NCBI GenBank assembly: GCA_050747825.1
Contig: JBOGJG010000247.1
Span: 1-35,948, forward strand
Direction: 5' to 3'
Length of the DNA stretch: 35,948 nt
Source of the DNA: JBOGJG01 sp050747825
GTDB taxonomy: Bacteria > Acidobacteriota > UBA6911 > RPQK01 > JBOGJG01
Shown piece after piece: positions 17,540-24,854 of the stretch. Made by a program: the position numbers and the translations under genes. The notes beneath the pieces are model-generated. The model made no database searches. It saw only the letters and a program-made list of their open reading frames with translations, and was not told where the DNA came from. Positions within the stretch are counted from its first letter, which is position 1. Every line of letters starts with the position of its first letter.

Positions 17540-18538
17540 ATGGTCGGCGTGTTAAGCATTTTCCTTCTGCTCGGGCTTTTTTTGTTCCAGGCCCCACCCC
17601 AGGAGAGTCCCCAGGAAGAATCCGAGGATCAGGGCTTTAGAATCGGAGTGGCGGTCAATCAGGTGTTCCTGTCCGTCAATGCGCGCTCTGGCCAGGGCGG
17701 TTTTGTCCGGGACCTTCCGAAGGAATCCTTTCGGATTTATGAGGACGGCGTTCAACAGGAGATCCTTAATTTCTATAGTGAGTCAGTGCCCGTCCATGTG
17801 GTCCTGCTCATCGATATCAGTGGCAGTACGCGCCATTCCCAGGCATCCATCCGCCGGGCATCTCTGCAATTCGCCAAGAGCCTCACACCGGAAGACAGGG
17901 TTGCCATCATCACCTTTAATGACGCGCCCCGGCTGATCCAGGATTGGACCGGCGATCTGGGAACAATCGAGATCGCGCTCAAGAGCATCTATGCCAAGGG
18001 CGTCACCGTTTTGAACGATGCTCTATACGTCACCTTTGACGACCTGCTGAAGACGGCCGAGGGCAAGAAGGCAGTCATTCTGTTGACCGATGGCGTGGAT
18101 ACCGGAAGCATGATCGACTACGACGAAGCCATGAAGCTGGCCATCGAGTCGGAGGCCATGGTCTATGTGGTTTCCAAGCTGGAAGAATACTGGGGCATGG
18201 CCATCGCGGAACGATTTCGCATGCAGGCTCGGGCTCAGATGATCCCCAGGGAACTGAGCGATGAATTTATCATCGACAAAAAGCGCTTTCTGCAGCGCCT
18301 GGCCCATCAAACCGGTGGGAAGGTGCTGGATGCCGCCGCCTTCACCAGCCTGACAGACACCTACGCCCAGGTCGCCGAGGAATTAAAGAACCAGTATTAC
18401 CTTTCTTATATCCCTTCCAACATCATTAAAGATGGACGCTGGCGCAACGTCGAAGTTAGAGTCAATCAGTCCGGCGTGACCGTCAGCACCCGCCCCGGCT
18501 ATTACGCCCCACTGGAAGGCGAGTCTGATACTCCTTAG
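17540..18538 (+). CDS. Secreted VWFA-domain protein of the acidobacterial type
   Basis: A 332-residue exported protein: hydrophobic signal sequence (VLSIFLLLGLFLFQA), a short beta region ending in FVRDLPKESFRIYEDGVQQEI, then a von Willebrand A domain with the metal-ion site DISGS (D92, S94, S96) and LLTDGVDTGS, and a C-terminal Ser-Thr-rich strand region (YYLSYIPSN). This layout is that of the VWFA-related family abundant in Acidobacteriota; function unknown, probably extracellular protein or metal binding. Start is uncertain: ATG 17540 sits inside a perfect TATAAT (17536-17541), so a leaderless GTG at 17549, 7 nt after the hexamer and still leaving a complete signal peptide, is attractive. 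Confidence 0.9.
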   Translation: MVGVLSIFLLLGLFLFQAPPQESPQEESEDQGFRIGVAVNQVFLSVNARSGQGGFVRDLPKESFRIYEDGVQQEILNFYSESVPVHVVLLIDISGSTRHSQASIRRASLQFAKSLTPEDRVAIITFNDAPRLIQDWTGDLGTIEIALKSIYAKGVTVLNDALYVTFDDLLKTAEGKKAVILLTDGVDTGSMIDYDEAMKLAIESEAMVYVVSKLEEYWGMAIAERFRMQARAQMIPRELSDEFIIDKKRFLQRLAHQTGGKVLDAAAFTSLTDTYAQVAEELKNQYYLSYIPSNIIKDGRWRNVEVRVNQSGVTVSTRPGYYAPLEGESDTP

Positions 18539-18549
18539 CCCAAGCCAGC

Positions 18550-18583
18550 AGGGTAGCTCACGCTGCCCTAATCGCTCTTTTTT
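18550..18583 (+). terminator. Intrinsic terminator after the VWA gene
   Basis: AGGGTAGC (18550-18557) pairs with GCTGCCCT (18562-18569), 8 bp including one G-U, around a 4-nt loop. Six T follow at 18578-18583, eight nt after the stem, which is slightly far. It lies just beyond the VWA stop and overlaps the end of the convergent cytochrome remnant. Confidence 0.5.
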
Positions 18584-19073
18584 CTCAGAGTCGGGTAAAA
18601 CTGAGTGAAGACATGGTCGGTTTGCGCTTGGGCGTGATGGCAAGACCAGCAGCTTTCCTTTGGGAAGGCTTGGGCGCTTTTCTTCAATCCTCCACCCGCC
18701 TCGTCAAAGCTGTAATAAGTCCAGGCCGTCTCGAAGCGCCGGCTATCCTTTACGGAGGCCTCCAGTCCGATCTGCTCACCCTGGTAGGAACCCTGCAGTC
18801 CGGGCTCGTTCTTCTTTTGGGCATTCATGAGTTCCAGAACCAGGAAAGTTCCATCCGGGAATTGGCCGGTCCGCATGAAGCGGCGATGGGCGGAGGGATT
18901 GATGTAGACGTTGTGGTAGACATCCGATGACATCTCTTCGCTGCCGCGGGGCGAAGCAGCCTGTTATTCTGATCGAACTGCGGGTTGTCTCCGATGGAGT
19001 CGGTCTGTGCCGCCAGGGAGACTCCTACTGCCCAGACCAGAAAAAACGTCAATATTTCTCGAACAGCTTTCAT
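18568..19073 (-). pseudogene. Frameshifted cytochrome P460-family gene
   Basis: Two frames together resemble a cytochrome P460 family protein. From ATG 19073 a signal peptide (MKAVREILTFFLVWAVGVSLAAQ) and the family's mature start (DNPQFDQNNRLLRP) are read. The rest (YHNVYINPSAHRRFMRTGQFPDGT, VKDSRRFETAWTYYSF, haem motif CWSCH, VFTQFYPTLRKK) is in another frame, open as 121 codons from 18933. The switch must fall near 18935-18960. The stretch usual in the family between LLRP and the HNVYINP block (about 20 residues) also seems missing, which argues for decay rather than only a sequencing error. A clear GGAGGA ribosome binding site precedes the ATG, and it follows the amidohydrolase by 13 bp in the same operon. 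Confidence 0.72.
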
Positions 19074-19086
19074 GTAGCTCCTCCAG

Positions 19087-19917
19087 TCAACGGATATTGT
19101 ATGCGCGCCCGGCGGTGACGCCAAAGATTTGCTGCTGCTCGGACTCGGAAAGGCTGGAAGCCAGCCGGTGGGCCGTTTGATGCCAGCGCTGGTAGCCGCA
19201 GGCCAGCAGGCAGACCGGCCAGTCCGAGCCGAACAGCAGGCGCTGCGGACCGAAAGCCTCCAGGGCCACCTCAAAATAAGGGGCCAGGTCTTCCTCCTTC
19301 CAGGCAGACCAGTCGGCCTCAGTCACCATCCCGGAGAGTTTACAATAGACGTTCTCCCGCCTCGCCAGCTCCTGCATGTGCTCTCGCCAGGGAGAAAGCA
19401 CTCCTTTTTTAATCAGCGGTTTGGCCACGTGGTCCACTACGAAGACCTGGGCGGGGTGGCGATCCACGAAACGGATTGTCTGAGGGAAGTGGCGCTCGAA
19501 GATCAGAATGTCATAGATGAGGCCAAAACGCTTCAAAAGCTCAAGACCGTGGTTAAAGGCCGGACGCAGCATGTAATCGGCATCGGGCTCATCATGCAGG
19601 ATGTGCCGCACGCCTTTGAGGTGGGGATCCTGGGCAAATGTCTCGAGATCCCTTCCCACCTGCGGGGAGATGAGCGGCACCCAGCCGACGACTCCCTTGA
19701 TAAAGTCGTGTTCTGCCGCCAGTTCCAGGAGCCAGCGTGTTTCGTCCAGGCTTGGGCGGGCTTGTACCGTGACCACTCCCTCTATATCTGCCGCAGTAAT
19801 TTCCGGATGCAAGTCCGGCGGGAGGAAGTTCCGGCGAATGACCGACATGCTCTCGCTCATCCACGGATATTCGGCCGGTTCGTAAATCCAGAAGTGCTGA
19901 TGGGAGTCGATCTTCAA
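19087..19917 (-). CDS. Amidohydrolase family 2, sugar-lactonase-like (COG3618 type)
   Basis: A 276-residue metal-dependent TIM-barrel hydrolase similar to L-fucono-/L-rhamnono-lactonases and related 2-pyrone lactonases. The metal and catalytic residues are intact: HQHFW (His6, His8), VVDHVAKP (His163) and LLFGSDWPV (Asp232). There is no signal peptide, so it should act in the cytoplasm on a lactone or related ring. Its ATG overlaps the stop of the upstream secreted alpha/beta-hydrolase by 4 bp, making an operon hydrolase - amidohydrolase - P460 remnant. The exact substrate is not deducible. Its paralogue at 10635-11375 has lost the HxH. Confidence 0.88.
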   Translation of the reverse strand: MKIDSHQHFWIYEPAEYPWMSESMSVIRRNFLPPDLHPEITAADIEGVVTVQARPSLDETRWLLELAAEHDFIKGVVGWVPLISPQVGRDLETFAQDPHLKGVRHILHDEPDADYMLRPAFNHGLELLKRFGLIYDILIFERHFPQTIRFVDRHPAQVFVVDHVAKPLIKKGVLSPWREHMQELARRENVYCKLSGMVTEADWSAWKEEDLAPYFEVALEAFGPQRLLFGSDWPVCLLACGYQRWHQTAHRLASSLSESEQQQIFGVTAGRAYNIR

Positions 19918-22256
19918 GGCTTGGGCCAGTTCAGGTGCTTGTGCAGGAAATCGAAGGTGCCTTGCGCGTTTATGGTGTGGCCGCCGTTGAAAAATTCGAT
20001 CTCAATTTTGTCTTCCAACTCGAACTGCGTATAAAGCCAGCGCGCCTTGGCAAACTCGGAGGCCACCCATTGGTCAGGAGCCACAGCGTCATGGTGTCCC
20101 CGTTCGACCATGAAGGGCCGGGGGATCATCAGGTAAGCCAACTCGGCGTAGCTGAATTTGCTGCCCAAATCGAAGTAAGGCATTTCCCATTCATCTGTGA
20201 ACATGAAGCTGTAGCGGTCGTGCGTGGAGGCGACCTTTCGAGTCCAGTCGTTAAAGTCGCCTGAGCAGATGGCAAGGCGGTAGCGCTCCAGCAGCGGCGG
20301 AATGCGCACGGCCGTTTCTCCGCCGTAGCTCAGTCCGTAGAAAGCCATGCGCTCGGGATCCACGAAGGGAAGCCTCTCCAGCCAGTTGAGAATCTGCTGG
20401 TGCTGGGCCAGAATGAAGGAAAACAGGGATGCTTTGACCAGGTTGGCCTTGCGGTCAAGCAGACGATAACGTTCTTCCACTCTGTAGAGGTTGTGGGGGG
20501 CGAAGGTGACGAATCCCCGCTCGGCCAGCCTGCCAGCGAAATTGTGATAGGCGCGGTGGTCTCCTGCGACGACATTCTCGGGAAGACCGTTGCGCCCATG
20601 CTGGCAGACGACTACGGGCCGGCGCTCTCCCGGCTGGATATCCTTGGGCACGCACAGAATGCCCCAGGCAATCAGGTCGGGAAAGACCTCCAGGACCACT
20701 TCATATCCGCGCCATTTGGGTTCATCGTAAATCAGCCGCGAGCGCGGACGGGATGGCAAAAGCGGGTCCGGCAGCTTGCCCAGCACCTCTTCCCATAGAT
20801 ACTCCTTGTATTGCTTGCCAGCCTGCACCAGGGGGTCGAAAGAGCGAGTGTCGATCCGATAATCGGTGGACCAGGGCGGCCTCTCGAATTCCGGAAAGAC
20901 TTTGTAAAGGAAGAAGTCGTTTCTAACATGATCAGAGTGGCGCACCAGTCGCTGCACCTGCTCTTCCAGCTCTTTGACCTGTCTTCTCTGCCGGCCGGCC
21001 GCGTCGAAAGAGTAGTCCTGGTCCCGGGCCTCCTCACCGAGGGAAGGGATCGTCGCGGTTGCCTCCAGCAATTGCGCGAACTGTTGCAGCGCCTGCTGTG
21101 AGCCGGGACCGGTCGGACGGTTGGCTGCCCCATGGATAAGGGATCGCGCCTGGAAGCCGGGGGGTACCAGCTCGTCAATCCGGTTGAATTCACTCGATAC
21201 CGAGTCAAAGGAAGGAGTCTGAAGCCGGCCTGGAGCGGCGACATTTCGTTGCCCCTCCCTGGCGGGCGGCGGTCCGTCCACCGGTGGTTCTGTGCTGTAT
21301 TCAACCACCAGGCCACGCGGGGCAATCAGTGAGGCGATTTCGGCGTCGCCAAACTCCTGAAGCAGAGCCCACACGTTTCGGTAAAGGGGCTCTTGCCAGG
21401 TTTTCTGGCGGGGCTTGAAATAACCGCTGACCAGGGCGGCCTTGATTCGTGTGTCTACAGCCGCGGAATAAAAGGCGAGCAGTCCGCCTTCACCGTAGCC
21501 GGCGATGCCTACTTTGGCTCCAGGCCGGCTCTGCCTAACCCAATCCACGACCGATAAAATCTTCTGAACTTCATAGCCGATGATGTGGCGACCCATCATG
21601 AAGCTCTGGCGGTACAGCCACTCGCGGTGAGGCTGATTCGTCATCCAGAACCGCGGATGGCCAGACCAGGTGCTGGCCCGGTCGATCAGCACCGGGACGA
21701 TCACCTGAAAGCCTGCTCTCGCCAGATGCCGGGCGAATTGAGCTTCTCTGGGGACGCCCCCGGCCAGCCCACTGATCTGCTCCGGGGTTTGATCAGCGTC
21801 GGGAACGGCGATCACAGACGCCAGCGGCCGGCCGGCCGGCTCGAGCAGCAGGCCTTCGCCGCTCACGCCGTCCAGCACTGACCAGCGGACCCGGTAAACA
21901 CGATAGTCCCGGGTCTCAGCCGCCAGGCCGCGGCCGTCGTCGTATCCAAAGCGTTCCATCAGCGGCTGAACTCGTTCATCTGCCACGCCGATGTACTTCG
22001 AGAAGCGCTGCCGGTTCGCATCCACCGATTTTTCGTATGCGGCGCGCGATGAAAAGTCTCGTCGCCAGAAACGCTGCCTATCCTGCGGAGACTCTTCTAT
22101 TTTTCGCTCAATGTAGCGATGAGCGCCGTCCATCAACCTGACCGAGATATCGTCGTTCCAGGTCAGGGGATCAGTCCCAGGAAGTGTTATTATCTGTTGG
22201 GCCGGGCCGCTTGCTCCGGTTATAAGGAGCAACGCCAGAAATAAAGCGCGAGTCAT
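19914..22256 (-). CDS. Secreted tandem alpha/beta-hydrolase (acetyl-xylan-esterase / dienelactone-hydrolase-like)
   Basis: A 780-residue exported protein with a signal peptide (TRALFLALLLITGASGPAQQ). Two alpha/beta-hydrolase domains are visible. In the second, the nucleophile elbow GLSYGG (Ser643), Asp723 (HHDAV) and His760 (GGH) form a full triad. In the first, the elbow reads GYGEGG (253-258), with Gly255 where the serine should be, so that domain is probably inactive. A helical linker (about 380-445) joins them. Likely an esterase or peptidase acting on polysaccharide side groups or xenobiotic esters; substrate unknown. A TATCAT hexamer ends 9 nt before the ATG and lies over the divergent cytochrome start, only 9 bp away. 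Confidence 0.85.
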   Translation of the reverse strand: MTRALFLALLLITGASGPAQQIITLPGTDPLTWNDDISVRLMDGAHRYIERKIEESPQDRQRFWRRDFSSRAAYEKSVDANRQRFSKYIGVADERVQPLMERFGYDDGRGLAAETRDYRVYRVRWSVLDGVSGEGLLLEPAGRPLASVIAVPDADQTPEQISGLAGGVPREAQFARHLARAGFQVIVPVLIDRASTWSGHPRFWMTNQPHREWLYRQSFMMGRHIIGYEVQKILSVVDWVRQSRPGAKVGIAGYGEGGLLAFYSAAVDTRIKAALVSGYFKPRQKTWQEPLYRNVWALLQEFGDAEIASLIAPRGLVVEYSTEPPVDGPPPAREGQRNVAAPGRLQTPSFDSVSSEFNRIDELVPPGFQARSLIHGAANRPTGPGSQQALQQFAQLLEATATIPSLGEEARDQDYSFDAAGRQRRQVKELEEQVQRLVRHSDHVRNDFFLYKVFPEFERPPWSTDYRIDTRSFDPLVQAGKQYKEYLWEEVLGKLPDPLLPSRPRSRLIYDEPKWRGYEVVLEVFPDLIAWGILCVPKDIQPGERRPVVVCQHGRNGLPENVVAGDHRAYHNFAGRLAERGFVTFAPHNLYRVEERYRLLDRKANLVKASLFSFILAQHQQILNWLERLPFVDPERMAFYGLSYGGETAVRIPPLLERYRLAICSGDFNDWTRKVASTHDRYSFMFTDEWEMPYFDLGSKFSYAELAYLMIPRPFMVERGHHDAVAPDQWVASEFAKARWLYTQFELEDKIEIEFFNGGHTINAQGTFDFLHKHLNWPKP
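22197..22226 (+). promoter_or_regulatory. Candidate promoter of the cytochrome c operon
   Basis: TTGGGC (22197-22202) and TATAAG (22221-22226) are separated by 18 bp on the plus strand. A transcript starting about 22233 would have a short leader of roughly 30 nt before the cytochrome ATG at 22266. The site lies inside the start of the divergent hydrolase gene. Weak evidence, based on hexamer similarity only. Confidence 0.3.
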
Positions 22257-22265
22257 GTTTGTGGG

Positions 22266-24854
22266 ATGATAACCCTGAATCGCAGTAAATTCATCTTCTT
22301 AATCGCTTTAATTGTGGCAGGACTGCTTGCCGGATACTGGTTCCTGGTTCGCAGTGGGCCGGTCTCACCCGAGCGCCTACTTCCTGTGCAAATGACGAAC
22401 GAGAAGCTGACCCCCGGACTGGTCGCTACCTACAGCGATTCGAAGCATTCGATCCGCTTAACCTCGCCCAGCCCGGGCTTTTACCTGGCGCCGTCCGAGT
22501 CGGTTCATCCGTCACTCTCCGCAGCTTTTACTGCGGAGTGGGAGGGCCTGATTTCCATCCTGGAGGCCGGCAGTTATGTGATCCGAAGCGGCGGCGCGGC
22601 TGTGTATCTGCACGGCCAGGAAATTGCCACCGAGCCGGTTCAGCTCAGTGTGGGAAGATATCCGATTCGCATCGAGTACCGGCGCCGTCAGGGCCCTGCT
22701 CAATTGCAGCTGGAGTGGAGTACAGAGCATTTTCCGCCCGAGCCGATCCCCAGCTCCGCTTTCTCGCACCCGGCTTCCCAAAGCGTTGATGAGAGTGATG
22801 CGCTCGTCGAGCGGGGACGCTACCTGGTGCAGGAGTATGGCTGCGTGAACTGCCACCAGGCGGGGTCGGCCTCTTTAAAAGGCTTCAAGGGGCCCGACCT
22901 CAGCGATGTCGGGTCGCGTACGAGTCAGAGCTGGATTTATAACTGGCTGGAGAATCCGAAGGAGTTCCGAAGCGGCGCCGTGATGCCGGCGATGCTGGAT
23001 GAGGGGGAAAGAGGGGATGTGTCCGCGTATCTGGCATCCCTGAAAAGTGATGCTGGACGCGGTCCGCTCACTGACCCTCGCGGCTCGGATGGGGGGCGTG
23101 GCTACTCAAAACCGAACCGCGCCCGTCAGGGAGCGGCCACAGCGGACCTCGCCCAGGGCAAGCAGCTTTACGGATCCATCGGCTGTGCAGCCTGCCACGA
23201 GCAAGAAGGACTTTCGCTCAAAGGGATGGGATCGAAGATGCAAGTCCCGCCGCTGGCCCAATACCTGAAAGATCCGGGCAGGATCGACCCCGGCGGACGC
23301 ATGCCCTCGATGATGCTCAGCGACGAGGAAGCCGTATCGCTGGCCACCTTCCTGGTCGACTCGAGAAATCCGGCCTTTGAGGATGCTCCGGGGGGAGGCG
23401 ACCCGCATCGGGGCAGAGAGCTGATCCAGTCCCAGGGGTGCTTGAGTTGTCATGATATTCAGGGCGCCGGCTCGCTGTCCAATCAACTCAGGGCGCTGCG
23501 GCTTGAGGAACTGTCGCTCTCAGCCGGATGCCTGTCCGAGGCACATATTGAAGGCTTGCCTCGTTATGCCTTGAAAGGAGAGGAGATCCAGGCCATTGAG
23601 GCTTTTCTGACGAATTACCGGCGAAGCCCCGATATCAGTGGGGCGCCCGTCTATGAGTTTTATCAACAGGTGGAACAGCTTCGTTGCACGGCTTGCCACC
23701 AGCTTGAGTATTTGGGCCCAGCCGGCCAGCTGCCCGAAACGGCCCCGATGTTGACGGGCGCCGGCCGCAAGCTTCGGACCTCCTGGATTCAGCAAGTATT
23801 AACCAACCGGCGCCGTGTGCGGCCCTGGCTGGAAATTCGCATGCCCCACTACGGCTCAGATCGAGCGGCCGGGCTGGCGGAAGGCTTTGCCAAGGCGGGC
23901 GGCCTCGAGCCCGGTGCGGGCAAAGCAGAACCGGAGATCGCCATGAAGCGGCAGGTGCGGGGAATCAGTTTGCTCGGCAACAGTGCCAGGAAGGGCGGGC
24001 TGGCCTGTATTCGGTGCCATGACTGGGGAGAGTACCGGGCACAGGGAGAGTTGGGCCCGCAGTTGCTCAGCACGACCGATCGCTTGCGCTACGATTGGTT
24101 TTATCGATTTATGCTGAATCCCGCTCGGATACTTTCGGGAACTTCAATGCCGGACTATTTTTCGCCGGAGGATACCGAGGAGGCGGATGAGGCGATTCCG
24201 AGCCTGTGGGCGGCCCTCTCCATGGGCCCCGACATGCCGCTGCCGGACGGGCTGGCATCGACTGAAGAGTTGCTCGCTGCGTCCCGCCCGATTCCTGAGG
24301 GCAAACCTCTCGTGCTTCGCGTCTATATGCCGGAGGCCACCCCGGCCTCGATCGCAGTCGGCGCGCCGGGAGGCATTTCCTATTGTTTTGACGCCGGAGA
24401 ATGCCGGTTGAGTTATGCCTGGCAGGGCGGCTTCATTGATATGGCTGAGCTGCTTCAAGCGAAAGTCGCCCCAGACAAGTCTTCGCCTGAAGCCAAGCTC
24501 GTCGGAGAGATTTTCTATCGTTCTGAATCATTCCCGCTGCGTGTGGGCAGCACTGCGAAGATGGCCGAAGTCAACTTTCGCGGCTACCGGATAGTGAACG
24601 ATTATCCTGAATTCCATTATGAGGTGGACGGCATTCAGGTTCGCGAGCTGATCCTGCCGATAGAGCAAAATATTGGGATCCGCCGCCGCTTTACCATCGA
24701 ACGGGTTGACCGCCCCTTGTGGCTGTCTCACAGTCAGGAAGAGGGGGCCTCGGTGAGCGCGACTCTCGGCCCATTCGAGGATGGCAGGATCCGCATTCCT
24801 GAGGGCGAGCAGGTTCAATTCGAATTGACCATTAGAAGCAGGGGGTCTTTTTGA
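22266..24854 (+). CDS. PA14-domain pentahaem cytochrome c protein
   Basis: An 862-residue membrane-anchored periplasmic protein. An N-terminal hydrophobic helix (about residues 9-27) is followed by a PA14-like beta-barrel (about 45-165; TAEWEGLISILEAGSYVIRSGG, VYLHGQE, YPIRIEYRRRQGPAQLQLEW). Five haem-binding CxxCH motifs come next, at 193-197, 307-311, 392-396, 474-478 and 581-585. MP-type candidate distal Met ligands occur near 240, 346, 526 and 628, but none is obvious for the third haem. About 190 beta-rich residues of unknown function end the protein. PA14 domains often bind carbohydrate, so the protein may dock to a glycan while passing electrons. Its stop overlaps the next gene's TTG by 4 bp. 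Confidence 0.88.
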   Translation: MITLNRSKFIFLIALIVAGLLAGYWFLVRSGPVSPERLLPVQMTNEKLTPGLVATYSDSKHSIRLTSPSPGFYLAPSESVHPSLSAAFTAEWEGLISILEAGSYVIRSGGAAVYLHGQEIATEPVQLSVGRYPIRIEYRRRQGPAQLQLEWSTEHFPPEPIPSSAFSHPASQSVDESDALVERGRYLVQEYGCVNCHQAGSASLKGFKGPDLSDVGSRTSQSWIYNWLENPKEFRSGAVMPAMLDEGERGDVSAYLASLKSDAGRGPLTDPRGSDGGRGYSKPNRARQGAATADLAQGKQLYGSIGCAACHEQEGLSLKGMGSKMQVPPLAQYLKDPGRIDPGGRMPSMMLSDEEAVSLATFLVDSRNPAFEDAPGGGDPHRGRELIQSQGCLSCHDIQGAGSLSNQLRALRLEELSLSAGCLSEAHIEGLPRYALKGEEIQAIEAFLTNYRRSPDISGAPVYEFYQQVEQLRCTACHQLEYLGPAGQLPETAPMLTGAGRKLRTSWIQQVLTNRRRVRPWLEIRMPHYGSDRAAGLAEGFAKAGGLEPGAGKAEPEIAMKRQVRGISLLGNSARKGGLACIRCHDWGEYRAQGELGPQLLSTTDRLRYDWFYRFMLNPARILSGTSMPDYFSPEDTEEADEAIPSLWAALSMGPDMPLPDGLASTEELLAASRPIPEGKPLVLRVYMPEATPASIAVGAPGGISYCFDAGECRLSYAWQGGFIDMAELLQAKVAPDKSSPEAKLVGEIFYRSESFPLRVGSTAKMAEVNFRGYRIVNDYPEFHYEVDGIQVRELILPIEQNIGIRRRFTIERVDRPLWLSHSQEEGASVSATLGPFEDGRIRIPEGEQVQFELTIRSRGSF

